Origin: Streptomyces sp. WMMC940
GTDB lineage: Bacteria; Actinomycetota; Actinomycetes; Streptomycetales; Streptomycetaceae
DNA length: 64,000 nt
Direction of reading: 5' to 3'
NCBI RefSeq assembly: GCF_027460265.1
Contig: NZ_JAPZBC010000001.1
Span: 1 to 64,000, forward strand
Shown: positions 8,531-17,051 of the stretch, piece after piece
How positions within the stretch are numbered: position 1 is the first letter of the stretch
Layout of the letters: the number at the start of each line of letters is the position of its first letter
Notes under the pieces: generated by a model
What the model was told of the DNA's origin: nothing
The model's database searches: none
The model's input: the letters and a program-made list of their open reading frames with translations, nothing else
Translations under genes and position numbers: made by a program

Positions 8531-8896
8531 TCAGCCGCTGAAGATCTTCAGCGCGCAGGCGCCGCCCCATGAGGCCGCTGCCACGGCGAAGAGGTCCCGG
8601 GCCGTAGTCGAGTCCCCCACGCCCAGGAAGAAGACGCCGGCGGCGACGAACGCGACGGCGCCGACCACGACGAGCGCCGCGGAGCCGGTCCTGCCGATGA
8701 AGCGCACGACGCGCGCCCGAAGGGGCTGCTGCCGCCTCCGCTGCCGGCGGATCCGCCGACGCAGGGCACGGGCCTCGCGACGACGGCCCGCGGCCTCTCG
8801 CTCGACCTGGCTGAGGAAGTCCTCGAGCGTGCTGTTCAACACCACCGAGAACGGAAGATCCTGGCCCTCGTCGCCGCCGAGGTGCATCGTGGTCAT
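8531..8896 (-). CDS. Small protein with two predicted membrane helices
   Basis: This is a 121-residue protein starting at ATG 8896, with GGAGG (complement of 8905-8909) 8 nt upstream. The first 35 residues are soluble (FSVVLNSTLEDFLSQVERE). A strongly basic arginine stretch follows at about residues 36-60 (RRREARALRRRIRRQRRR), then two hydrophobic segments at about 75-96 (AALVVVGAVAFVAAGVFFLG) and 104-119. The arginine belt before a hairpin of membrane helices suggests an inner-membrane protein with a cytoplasmic N-terminus. It lies downstream of a sigma-factor gene and a 71-residue ORF on the same strand, and could be their membrane partner or target. No family was recognised. Confidence 0.6.
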   Translation of the reverse strand: MTTMHLGGDEGQDLPFSVVLNSTLEDFLSQVEREAAGRRREARALRRRIRRQRRRQQPLRARVVRFIGRTGSAALVVVGAVAFVAAGVFFLGVGDSTTARDLFAVAAASWGGACALKIFSG

Positions 8897-9040
8897 AAGG
8901 CGTTCCTCCGTGAGTGCCTGCCCGCCGCCTGGGTTCGTCGCCTGACGGCGGCGGGCGCCGCGCGTTCGCGTCGGCACCTGACAACAGTCAGGCCGGGCCA
9001 CCACTGTGAGTGGTGACCCGGCCCGGGTTGAGCGGGGATG

Positions 9041-9256
9041 CTATTCAACCGTCGCCGGAACCTCCGCCCTTAGCCCTGCCCGTGCCTGAGCGTTCCGGTA
9101 CCACCGAGACGGCCGGGCGGGCGGCCGGGCGGCCAGGCGTGCCGGCAGGATCAAGAGAAGCGACTCAAAGGTGTTCCGCACCCAGGTCGCAGCGGCCAGC
9201 AAGGACGTGAGCACCTCAGCCACTAGGACGTGTGCCTTGATCGCAATCGTTTCCAT
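9041..9256 (-). CDS. Small hypothetical protein (71 aa), amphipathic helix
   Basis: The ATG at 9256 begins METIAIKAHVLVAEVLTSLL, followed by AAATWVRNTFESLLLILPAR and an arginine/proline-rich tail (RLAARPPARPSRW). The N-terminal 45 residues form a long amphipathic or weakly membrane-active helix. An AAAGGAG lies about 14 nt upstream, farther than ideal. It sits between the sigma-factor gene and the two-helix membrane protein on the same strand. No family was recognised, and it may be a small partner of its neighbours. Confidence 0.45.
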   Translation of the reverse strand: METIAIKAHVLVAEVLTSLLAAATWVRNTFESLLLILPARLAARPPARPSRWYRNAQARAGLRAEVPATVE

Positions 9257-9346
9257 GTAAGGTCCCCCGACTCCTTTCCGAAGTCTGTGCGTGTGCGCTC
9301 GGACGCGAACTTGGACTGGCAAGTCGCAGACCGCGTTCGAGATGGG

Positions 9347-9365
9347 CCGGGAGCGCCACTCCCGG
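9347..9365 (-). terminator. Hairpin after sigma-factor gene
   Basis: CCGGGAG at 9347-9353 pairs with CTCCCGG at 9359-9365 around a 5-nt loop, in the 255-bp gap between the sigma gene and the small downstream ORF. It may be an attenuating terminator, which would separate the downstream genes. There is no U-tract. Confidence 0.35.
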
Positions 9366-9511
9366 ACTTTGGGCACTCGTGCAACCCCCTTCTTGATCGT
9401 TTCGTCACCGTCCACCCCGTGTTGGGACGGTGTGGCAGACCGAGTAGCCGCCACTCGAAGCCGCGGGCCGCTCCATCGTCGGTGCGGGCGGCCCGTGCCT
9501 TCTGGAAGCGC

Positions 9512-10144
9512 CTACTCCTCCGCGAGAACACCGAGACGGACACCGACTCGGTGGGAGCGGAGCTTGGCCCGCGCGTGCCGGAGCGCATCGCGCACAGACG
9601 CATTCGTGACGGTCCCGCCCAGAAGCTCGGCGATCACCGGTGCCTTCAGGTCGTACGCCTCTGAGAGCACGAACACCTTCAGCTGGAGGTCGCTTAACTC
9701 GTCCGCCAGAACCCTCATCGCCGGAGCGAGGTCGACGAGCGCCTCCGCCTCAGCGCTGGGGTGCACCTCCTGGTTCTCCAGCAGGTACAGGTCGTCGCCG
9801 ACGAAGTCCTCCGCCCGCTTGCGCAGTTCCTTCAGGTACGAGTGCGACTTCTCCCGCACCACCGCCCAGAGGTACGACTTGAGCTTGCCGAACCGGCCGT
9901 CGTCCAGCGGGCCCGAGTTCTTGAAACGGACGAAGATCGCTTCCCAGACCCTCGCCTCGACCTCGTCCACCGTCTCCCGGGAGCCGGTCAAGGTATAGAT
10001 CAGCTTCCGCACCGAGGGGGCCAACTGGTGCATGAGGTCCCACTGGCGCTGCGCCTCGGGGCAGAGTGCCTCCGGAGGGTGCACTGCTTCACGCGTGCCG
10101 CGCGGATGCGGGATCCTCCTCTCCTTCTTGTCGCTGCCGCTCAT
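9512..10144 (-). CDS. RNA polymerase sigma factor, ECF-like
   Basis: This is a 210-residue protein from ATG 10144. A sigma-2-like region lies at about residues 42-105 (KLIYTLTGSRETVDEVEARV ... SYLWAVVREKSHSYLKELRK). An acidic linker follows, then a sigma-4-like helix-turn-helix at about 150-200 (LSDLQLKVFVLSEAYDL ... VTNASVRDALRHARAKLRSH). The order and size fit an extracytoplasmic-function-type sigma factor. No anti-sigma factor of the zinc (ZAS) type is adjacent, but two small same-strand genes downstream encode an amphipathic peptide and a two-helix membrane protein. It probably autoregulates its own leftward transcript. The subfamily is unassigned. Confidence 0.75.
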   Translation of the reverse strand: MSGSDKKERRIPHPRGTREAVHPPEALCPEAQRQWDLMHQLAPSVRKLIYTLTGSRETVDEVEARVWEAIFVRFKNSGPLDDGRFGKLKSYLWAVVREKSHSYLKELRKRAEDFVGDDLYLLENQEVHPSAEAEALVDLAPAMRVLADELSDLQLKVFVLSEAYDLKAPVIAELLGGTVTNASVRDALRHARAKLRSHRVGVRLGVLAEE

Positions 10145-10652
10145 CCTTGCCCTCTCGCGTGCTCGGGGTCCGACGGGAACGTGGCGATCCCGCTCGAGGA
10201 CCTCCAGAGGTCCATCAGTCCCGCCGCGCTGAAGGTGTGAGAGGAAAAGCGGGAAATTCTTCGAAGCTGGGTGCAGCACCGCTTACCCGTGACCCCGATG
10301 GGGCCCTCCGGGCAGCGGAAGGCCCCCGCCCGGCAGGAGAACTGACGGAACGGGGGCCGCTCGCTACTGGGCTATCCGGCCCGCACGATGTCGAGCACGT
10401 ACAGGTACTCGCGCGCCTGGTTGATGAAGTACACGGCCGTCAACGGACGGACGTCTCAGCGCTTGGGGAGCAGGGAGTTGAGCCACCACCTGGCTCGACG
10501 ACCAGCTCACCCCGTAGCCAGGCCCCCTCCCCACTCTCCACCATCGACATCCGCCCCGGACAGAACCGACAACGGCGTTCTTCGACCGCGCCTTCGTGCC
10601 ACCGACCGACTGCTACTCAGCAGCATGCAGGCGAGGGTGCAGGCCCCCTGCG
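10145..10652. other. Intergenic region with a gene tail remnant and hairpin
   Basis: A leftward 3' remnant ends at 10372 (TAVYFINQAREYLYVLDIV, then RAG and stop), cut off upstream by an in-frame TGA. About 45 nt past that stop is a terminator-like hairpin (10300-10309 with 10317-10326, one mismatch). The remainder should contain the sigma-factor promoter. Nothing else is supportable. Confidence 0.45.
10300..10326 (-). terminator. Terminator-like hairpin of a vanished leftward gene
   Basis: GGGGCC-C-TCC (10300-10309) pairs with GGA-A-GGCCCC (10317-10326) around a 7-nt loop. It lies just past the short leftward gene remnant ending at 10372. Confidence 0.45.
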
Positions 10653-12249
10653 TCAGCGGCGGATAGCGACGACTTCGACTTCCGCGTTCATCGCGCGCAG
10701 CCGCCTGACTGCCTGGAGCAGCGAGACCTGGGCGAATGCGAAGAGCGAGTCGACACGGATGTCCTGGCCGTCCTTCAGAAGGATCCCGAAAACCACCCGG
10801 AGCGTGCCGAAGTCGTTGAGCAGGCGGTGGTCCGGCGTGTGCGCGACGACCTGGTCAAGGAATTTGGTCCGTACTTCAAGGTCGCTGCGCAGCGTCTCGA
10901 CGGCGACCACGCCCTGGGCGAAGAGGTGGTTGAGGGGGGCCGTGCTGACGGGTGCCTTCTTGATGCAGATCAATTGGTTCTCGGGGCCGAGAACGTCGCA
11001 AATCTCCAGGCCTCCTCCCCTGAACTTCCCCGTGACGATGTCTTTCTTGTCAAAGAGTAGATACCCGTCCGGCTTTGCCGCTTGGTGGTTGAACCAGTCC
11101 TCGTCGTGAGAGTCGCGGCCTTTGGAATCGAGTGGGCCTTTGGTCCAGCGCGGGAGGGTGACCGTCTGCGGCTGGGTGAACAGGGCGGTAAGTCTCTCTC
11201 CCGTTGGTGGTGACGCTGGCCGGGGTCAGGAAGTCGTCGTCGCTGAACATGGTGACCCGTACGTCGCCGAGGGCTTTGAGCCGTTCTCCCTCAGGCTTGT
11301 CCTGTACGAACTGCAGCAGGTGGTGCAGTTCCAGGTCGTTCGTCTCGATCGTGCGGGTGCCTCGTCTGGCGCGGAACGCCTGGGCAGCGCTGTAGCTTTC
11401 CTGGCACGAGTCAGGAATCCCAATGATCAGACGGGGACTGTCTGGGTCCGTAAGGTGCCTCTCCAGGATAGCCTGGGCCTGCACCGCCTTGTGGCTGCGG
11501 CTGTCGAGGGTGTGGACCCTGCTGACAAAACGCAGTTGCGGCAGCGGATCAGGTCTTGCACACACGTCCTCAATAGCCTGCAGGTCGCTCAGGAACTGTT
11601 CCACGGTGGTGGCAAGGGGAAGCTTGATGGTGGCCTGTGAGCACTCGACGCGGACCTGTCGTGTCCTGCCGGCCTGCAGGGAAGTCAGTGACAGCCCGCT
11701 GACAGTGCCACAGATTCGGCGGACGACGGCACCGAAGCGGTCCAGACCAAAGTCGTCGATCCGCTCGCCCCGTGACACCGAGTACTCATCGACCCGACCT
11801 CTGCCGTCCATGATCTGGTTGCGGATTTTGATGACCCCGTCGTCATCGAGGCAGCGGGTTGCGAACTCCAATCCGAACTCGTCGTCACGGAAATAGGGGT
11901 CCAGCATGTGCTGCCCCACCCCGTAGCTCAGCGCGTAGGTGCCGCGGCCGGTGCGTATGAGAATGACTCCCGCCGCGGCGCGGCTGCGCTCATTGACTTC
12001 CAGTCCGGTGATGGATTCCACCGCGCTGCACCAGTCGGCGCGCTCCCGAGGAACGCCTCCGGTGATCAGCAAGCCCTCCATCCCCTGACGGGTGAACTCC
12101 CTAGCCTGGTAGTCCTCACTGTCGAGGTATCTCTCGCGGACGAACGTGCGCAGTTCCGGGGTGGGGCCCTCGGAGGGCCTGAGCCGGTGGAGGGTGGACT
12201 TACGGGTGGCGGATCGGGATGTGCGGCTACTACCCAAGACGGCCTCCAC
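10653..12249 (-). pseudogene. DUF6119 / TIGR04141 'sporadically distributed' protein, frameshifted
   Basis: From GTG 12249 the frame reads SATRKSTLHRLRPSEG, LITGGVPRERADWCSAVESI, then RTGRGTYALSYGVGQHMLDP. It passes IDDFGLDRFGAVVRRICG and LGDVRVTMFSDDDFLTPASV, all typical of the DUF6119 (TIGR04141) family. At about 11192, in a GAGAGAG tract, the frame breaks. Another frame continues LTALFTQPQTVTLPRWTKGP, DEDWFNHQAAKPDGYLLFDK and finishes at 10653 with VDSLFAFAQVSLLQAVRRLR and RAMNAEVEVVAIRR. One indel restores a single protein of about 530 residues. The family is of unknown function, patchily distributed, and often near defence or mobile genes. Since the defect is a single base in a dinucleotide run, it may be a sequencing error or phase-variable. 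Confidence 0.75.
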
Positions 12250-12394
12250 ACGCGCGAAGCAGTTGAAGACACTACGAAAGCAGACAGGGCGCCGTCTTCA
12301 ACACCGAATGGAGCTATCCGTCCCCAAGTGACGCCAGCCTGTGGGGCCCAGATCTTGCTACGGTCCCGACTACAGCCCCGAAGGAGTCCACACA

Positions 12395-13243
12395 ATGCCC
12401 TCTCCGACCACTGCGGTTGACCTTCGCGTCGAACCCGTCGAGGCGGTACTGGACCGCGTCGAAAGATCGCTCCAAGTGACGTTGGACCGGGACTCGGTCA
12501 TCCGCAAGCGCCGCACAGTCGGGGCACCTACAGATCGTGATACCTGGGTACGGATCGAACGGCGCCGCATCGATCGGACCGAGGGGCAGGGATGGAATGG
12601 TACTGAGACGACCGCATTACTGGATGGTGTGGCTCTGCCCGAATGGCGCGAGTGCGTCGTATGGCGGGACGCAGATGGTCAGGTGATGTGGCGAGCAGAT
12701 GAGACGGCCCTTCTGCCCGCTCAGCCGATCGGCACAAGTGTCCTCGCCGAGGATCCGCAGCTGCCGGAGGCATGGTGGCAGTCGCTCAGTTCTTCGCTCG
12801 ATGCGCTCGCCGTGCAGCGCACGAGGCGGATCGCAACCCCGGATACCGTCACCATCACGCAGGCCGTCGTCACCGAGACCATCCTCAGTGTCTTCCCCGG
12901 AGACTTCGAAACCACGGTTCAGGGCTGGGTCCCGGCGCACGCGGATCTGAACTGGGCGAACATGACCTCACCTGAGTTCTGTCTCTTTGACTGGGAGGAC
13001 TGGGGAAATGCCCCTCGGGGGTTGGACTCAGCGTCTTTGTGGGGAAGCTCGCTTGCCGTCCCGGCGCTGGCTGACCGTGTACGCCAGGAGCGGCGCCACG
13101 ACTTCGAGAGCCGGGACGGCAAGCTGATGACCTTGTTCGTCTGTTCCAAGATCCTCGGCCCGTATGCCCATCCGGAGGACCCCCGACTGGGCCCAGCGCG
13201 GCGTATGGCTGAGCTCATCGTGGCGGAACTTCAAACAAGCTGA
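12395..13243 (+). CDS. Phosphotransferase-family protein (APH/choline-kinase fold)
   Basis: This is 282 residues from ATG 12395, with AAGGAG at 12381-12386. The C-terminal half carries the kinase-like catalytic loop HADLNWANM (HxDxxxxN, about residues 199-207), followed by the metal-binding segment FCLFDWEDWGNAPRGLDSAS. A glycine-rich loop is not obvious, so the substrate and even activity are uncertain. Members of this fold phosphorylate antibiotics, choline, homoserine or small metabolites, and nothing here shows which. It is convergent with, and overlaps by 13 nt, the aldo/keto reductase gene, and may belong to the metabolic cluster reaching to 19.1 kb. Confidence 0.7.
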   Translation: MPSPTTAVDLRVEPVEAVLDRVERSLQVTLDRDSVIRKRRTVGAPTDRDTWVRIERRRIDRTEGQGWNGTETTALLDGVALPEWRECVVWRDADGQVMWRADETALLPAQPIGTSVLAEDPQLPEAWWQSLSSSLDALAVQRTRRIATPDTVTITQAVVTETILSVFPGDFETTVQGWVPAHADLNWANMTSPEFCLFDWEDWGNAPRGLDSASLWGSSLAVPALADRVRQERRHDFESRDGKLMTLFVCSKILGPYAHPEDPRLGPARRMAELIVAELQTS

Positions 13244-14088
13244 GGGGGCTGGCGGTCTCGCAGGAGGTTTCGGTAGGCGTCGACGGCGTGCTCGTTGAGG
13301 GGCAGGTCCAGGGCGTCGAGCAGTTTGCTGAGGTGTGCGGGGTCGTCGGACCCGACGGCAATGGTGCTGACGCGAGGAAGGCCGTAGGCAGCGCGGAAGG
13401 CCGCCTGCGCCGTAGAAGGCTCAGGGTCTGCAGGCTGCAGGAAGACTCGCGGATCGGCCCTGCCCCACACAGGGTCCCTCGGGTTGCCTCCGAATGGGCT
13501 CATTCCCCATCGTGCCCGTGGGCTCAGGCCCCATGCGTCGGCAGCTGCGCCAGCGGCCTCCAGGGTTCTGACACCCACCAGCAGTCCGGCGCGCACCATG
13601 AGCACGGACGGCGTGGGCATGCTCTTGTCGATCAGGCCGGGCAGGCTCGACGGATCCCAGGACGCGACACCCCAAGCCTTGCACATTCCGTTCGCGGCGG
13701 CTTCGGCCAGGGTGGCGCACGCCTGCGCCAGCATGTCCCGGGGGCAGCGGGCAGCCCGTAGCGAGTGTTCCGGGTTGTGCAGGAACACAAGATCGGGCGG
13801 ACGTCCGAGGTCGCGGTTCGTTTGTTCCAGGGCGGAGCGAAGCCTGGTGGGCTCGATTGAACGTTCTACCCGGTTCGGCCCGAGGAAGTAGCCGACCTTC
13901 GTCGACACGGTGAAGTGCGGGAGGAGATCGCTGCCGATCTGGGCAAGTGTCTTGTGGGACGTGAAGCCGTGGTAGTTGAAGCTGGTGTCGAGTGCGTGGA
14001 TGCCGACGTCCAGGGCGCCGGTCAGGAGGTGGCGTTGGTGACGAGACCGGTGTAGCCCGAGGACAATTCGGGGGTCAGCGGTGCGCAT
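13231..14088 (-). CDS. Aldo/keto reductase family protein
   Basis: This is 285 residues starting at ATG 14088 with GGAGGAAGAG just upstream. The AKR TIM-barrel landmarks are present: LGLHRSRHQRHLL near the start, GIHALDTSFNYHG (catalytic Asp and Tyr region), VSTKVGYFLG with the conserved Lys, PDLVFLHNPEHS (His), and the late NADPH-binding segment RVSTIAVGSDDPAHL. The start lies 67 nt inside the end of the upstream cupin gene, so translation is coupled and the pair probably acts on the same substrate. It is somewhat short for the family (usually 300-330) but appears intact. The substrate is unknown. Confidence 0.8.
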   Translation of the reverse strand: MRTADPRIVLGLHRSRHQRHLLTGALDVGIHALDTSFNYHGFTSHKTLAQIGSDLLPHFTVSTKVGYFLGPNRVERSIEPTRLRSALEQTNRDLGRPPDLVFLHNPEHSLRAARCPRDMLAQACATLAEAAANGMCKAWGVASWDPSSLPGLIDKSMPTPSVLMVRAGLLVGVRTLEAAGAAADAWGLSPRARWGMSPFGGNPRDPVWGRADPRVFLQPADPEPSTAQAAFRAAYGLPRVSTIAVGSDDPAHLSKLLDALDLPLNEHAVDAYRNLLRDRQPPQLV

Positions 14089-15221
14089 ATCTCTTCCTCC
14101 ACCAGGATCTCGGCAACTTTGGTCGCTTCGGCGCCGGCTATGGCGGTGGCCTGGTTGAGGTGGACGGGCTGGCCGCTCAGCAGCAGGCGTAGCGCGGGCA
14201 GGGTCTCGGCTGCGAAGGTGAGCTTCTTCCCGGAGGTCACGATGTCGACGGTCGCGCTGTTCTCTTCGATCTGGGGAGGGAAGTGCGTGGTACACACCGC
14301 GGCATCGAGTGCTCCGAGGGTGTCCACGTAGGGCACGTGCCGGCCAGGGATCGTCTCCCGCTCGTAGGCGGCCAGGTAGCTGGCCGGGGGCCGTTCGCCG
14401 ATGAGGCGGGCGGCAGCGTCGGTCAGGGCCTGTACGTCGGTCCTGTCGCGGCGGTCCAGGTCGTGGCGGAAGATCTCGTGTTCCCGGGACCAGTCGGCCA
14501 GCCAGGTCAACCAGCCTGCCCCGGTGCGCTTGGTGATCCCGAAGGTGACGTGCAGGCTCTTCCCCGTGCCGCTGCCGGTGCGGGTGGCCTGGTGCCAATG
14601 GCCGCGGGGAATGTGCATGACGTCGCCGGGGGTCATGGTGCCTGCCCACAGGATGTCTTCGCTTGGTGAGTTGTTGGGGTCGGCGTCCCGGTACATGGGG
14701 ACGTTCCTTGAGGTGCCGCGGACTTCCCATTCCTTTTCGCCGGCGAGCTGGACAATCAGGACGTCGTGGTCGTCCCAGTGGAGGGGGAAGCCGGCGGCGT
14801 CATTGGTCGTCAGGTAGGCGTTGACCTGGACGCGCTCGTGCGCCCACCACTGCAGGGCGCGGCAGGCCACTTCCATGGTCGGGTCGAAGACGTTGACCTG
14901 GTCCATGATGAGCGTCGCCCCGTCGCACAGGAGGTCTCCGAGGCGGTGCATGTTGACCATGGGAATGCTCTGGCCCCGGGGGCTGACGCTGTCGTTGTAG
15001 TAGATGGCCGGGTGGACTTCCTCTCCGTTGCGGAAGCACCGGAACTGCGGCCGGTTCAGGCTCCTGCGCATGGCGATGTCGAGGAGGCGGTTCGGGGTCA
15101 GTATGCGGGAGAGGAGTGCGGGGTCATCCACCCTGCCCCGGACGAAGCCCCTTCCCAACTCGCTGGGTCCGTTCCAGCCAAGCGCCGTTTCGATAGCGCT
15201 GATCAATCGGTGTTCCACCAC
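14022..15221 (-). CDS. JmjC/cupin-type Fe(II) oxygenase-like protein
   Basis: This is 399 residues from GTG 15221. The core has LTTNDAAGFPLHWDDHDVLI at about residues 140-160, giving an HxD metal pair. It is followed by VQLAGEKEWEVRG and the distal histidine segment MTPGDVMHIPRGHWHQA at about 198-214. This is the cupin_4/JmjC layout of 2-oxoglutarate- and Fe(II)-dependent hydroxylases (ribosomal oxygenase and RiPP-type relatives). The C-terminal 130 residues look like a winged-helix tail (LLLSGQPVHLNQATAIAGA). A 55-residue peptide gene lies 82 nt upstream and an aldo/keto reductase overlaps downstream. A hydroxylase acting on that peptide is an attractive but unproven reading. Confidence 0.75.
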   Translation of the reverse strand: MVEHRLISAIETALGWNGPSELGRGFVRGRVDDPALLSRILTPNRLLDIAMRRSLNRPQFRCFRNGEEVHPAIYYNDSVSPRGQSIPMVNMHRLGDLLCDGATLIMDQVNVFDPTMEVACRALQWWAHERVQVNAYLTTNDAAGFPLHWDDHDVLIVQLAGEKEWEVRGTSRNVPMYRDADPNNSPSEDILWAGTMTPGDVMHIPRGHWHQATRTGSGTGKSLHVTFGITKRTGAGWLTWLADWSREHEIFRHDLDRRDRTDVQALTDAAARLIGERPPASYLAAYERETIPGRHVPYVDTLGALDAAVCTTHFPPQIEENSATVDIVTSGKKLTFAAETLPALRLLLSGQPVHLNQATAIAGAEATKVAEILVEEEICAPLTPELSSGYTGLVTNATS

Positions 15222-15303
15222 AGCCCTCCCTCATGGATGCGACTACGCGATACGGCGAGCCGGGGGCCACGCAGGAGTGCGCGGGCCCCCAGCCGTCTGG
15301 GGG

Positions 15304-15471
15304 TTACTCGATGTCGTTCAGGTTGCCGTCGCCGCCCGGCCACGGTGCGTCGCCGGAGCTTCCTGCGTTGTCGGACCGCAGGCTGTCGTACCGGTCATGG
15401 ACGGCGGCCAGCTCTTCCACCGCGAACAGCAGCCTGTTCTGGGGCGGTTGCGGCGTGGTGTCTTGTGCCAC
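15304..15471 (-). CDS. Short peptide (55 aa), possible modified-peptide precursor
   Basis: The GTG at 15471 has AAGGGAG 6 nt upstream, a good ribosome-binding site that decides this start. The peptide begins MAQDTTPQPPQNRLLF, has a leader-like amphipathic stretch (LLFAVEELAAVHDRY), and ends in a Gly/Ser/Asp/Asn-rich tail (DNAGSSGDAPWPGGDGN then LNDIE). It is the first gene of a leftward unit with a JmjC/cupin enzyme and an aldo/keto reductase. Peptide-plus-cupin-hydroxylase pairs are known in RiPP biosynthesis, but no radical SAM, lanthipeptide synthase, protease or RRE domain is visible nearby. Alternatively it is just a small conserved protein. Confidence 0.5.
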   Translation of the reverse strand: MAQDTTPQPPQNRLLFAVEELAAVHDRYDSLRSDNAGSSGDAPWPGGDGNLNDIE

Positions 15472-15974
15472 GTCGTGCTCCCTTCTCTTCGGTTCTCCCA
15501 TCCGGTCTGGGACGGGAAGGCGTGCAGATTCAGGGCGTGCCTGGGTGGTTTGAGGAGCCCCGGGCTCGGCGCTGTGCGATCCTCAGCTGCCCGGGCCAGA
15601 GGCTCAGTGCCTGGACGGCCGGTGCAGTTGCTGGGTGCGGCAGGGCGCCTCGTCGTGCGCAGCGGCACCAGAGCGGTCAGCCCATTGCCCCGGGAGCGCG
15701 GACGCGGCGGCCCATCAGCTTCGTGGCCGTGCTGACGCAGAGCCGAGGTGCCCCGAATCCTTTTCGACGAGAGCCATCGTGTGAGGTTCTCCTTCTCGTA
15801 CGGCACGTCGCTGAGACACCCGTGCAGGAGGCCCGTTGACGCTTGGGATCCGGGATCGGGTGGCCGTGCTGACCATCACACAGCAGGGAAAGGCCGCCTG
15901 GTATCACGTTCCGTTAGCCAGTCTGTTCGCCGTTCAGTCGCGCGCCTTTTCAACATCCGCTTTCACACGCGTTC
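15472..15974. other. Divergent intergenic region of the peptide/kinase cluster
   Basis: About 500 bp separate the leftward peptide-cupin-AKR unit from the rightward XRE-kinase unit. Both promoters should be here, possibly controlled by the XRE-domain protein. No open frame with protein-like composition was seen, and no operator could be assigned. Confidence 0.5.
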
Positions 15975-17051
15975 ATGAAGGGCAGACTTACGCTCGAGAT
16001 CATGACGAGGGTGGGACGGGCGGTAGGAGACGTGGGTAAGGTCCGCGCGGGCTGGCGGCCGGAGAGGCTCCGGGAGCAGCGGGAAGCCCACGGGCTGACC
16101 CTGGAAGGTGCCGGAGAGCGGCTGCGTGAGGTGGCGAGGGTAGCCGGGGTGGCCGTTCCCGCGGCGAACTTCCAGACCTTGTGGCAGCACGAGCAGGGCG
16201 AGGTCTATCCGGGTCCGCACTACCGGCGTGCGTACTGCCTGCTGTACCGGGCCACCGAGCCCGAACTCGGCTTCCGCCACAGCCTGCCGGGTGAGAAGAC
16301 GCAGATTCAGTTCACCCCGTCCAGTGGCTCGGATGCCGAGCCGCGCAACGGAACGCACCTCCTTGCTGTCGAGCGCGCGCTGCTGCAGATCAAGCCGGGC
16401 ACCGAGGACACCGACAGCAAGATGCTGCACCAGCGCATCCTGGATGCCTGGAAGCGTCGGCACACGGGCGGGGATCCGAACCGCCCCACTCTGATACTGG
16501 TCGGCGGCTACGCCGGCAGCGGCAAGTCCGAGTTCGCGCGGTTCCTCTCCCAGCTCACCGGCTGGCCGGTCCTCGACAAGGACCCGCTCACACGGCCACT
16601 GGTGGAGCGACTGCTCACTGCCCTCGGCAGCGACCCGAACGACCGCCACACCGAGCTGTACCGGGAACAGGTGCGGCCGCTCGAGTACCAGTGCCTGCTC
16701 GAGGCCGCGTACGCGAACGTGGACTGCGCGATCAGCACGGTGGTCACCGCGCCCTTCGTCACCGAGCTCACGGACGAGCGCTGGCTGCAACGGCTGGTCA
16801 ACCGGTGCGAGGCCCGAGGGGTTTCGGTCTCTCCCATCTGGATCCAGTGCGACGTCGAGACGATGCATGAGTATGTGAGCTTCCGTTCCGCCGCCCGCGA
16901 CTCCTGGAAGCTCCAGCACTGGGGGGACTATGTGGCCGGCATCGATCCAGACCTTCGGCCGGTCATGCCCCACCTGGTCGTCGACAACCGTCTCGGTGCC
17001 GCGATATCGCTCACGGATCAGGTCCGCCAGGTCTTCGGGACGGTGTTCTGA
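15975..17051 (+). CDS. XRE-type DNA-binding domain fused to P-loop kinase
   Basis: This is up to 358 residues. Starts at 15975 (ATG), 16002 (ATG) or 16032 (GTG) are all possible, and the domain begins after 16032. The first ~85 residues are an XRE-like helix-turn-helix region (LREQREAHGLTLEGAGERL ... NFQTLWQHEQGEVYPGPHY). A P-loop kinase domain then begins with LILVGGYAGSGKSEFARFL (Walker A GGYAGSGKS, about residue 178) and WPVLDKDPLTRPLVERLL. This is the AAA_33/zeta-toxin-like small-molecule kinase fold. It overlaps the next gene by 1 nt (TGATG). It may regulate the divergent promoters while sensing or phosphorylating a pathway metabolite, which is inference. Confidence 0.7.
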   Translation: MKGRLTLEIMTRVGRAVGDVGKVRAGWRPERLREQREAHGLTLEGAGERLREVARVAGVAVPAANFQTLWQHEQGEVYPGPHYRRAYCLLYRATEPELGFRHSLPGEKTQIQFTPSSGSDAEPRNGTHLLAVERALLQIKPGTEDTDSKMLHQRILDAWKRRHTGGDPNRPTLILVGGYAGSGKSEFARFLSQLTGWPVLDKDPLTRPLVERLLTALGSDPNDRHTELYREQVRPLEYQCLLEAAYANVDCAISTVVTAPFVTELTDERWLQRLVNRCEARGVSVSPIWIQCDVETMHEYVSFRSAARDSWKLQHWGDYVAGIDPDLRPVMPHLVVDNRLGAAISLTDQVRQVFGTVF

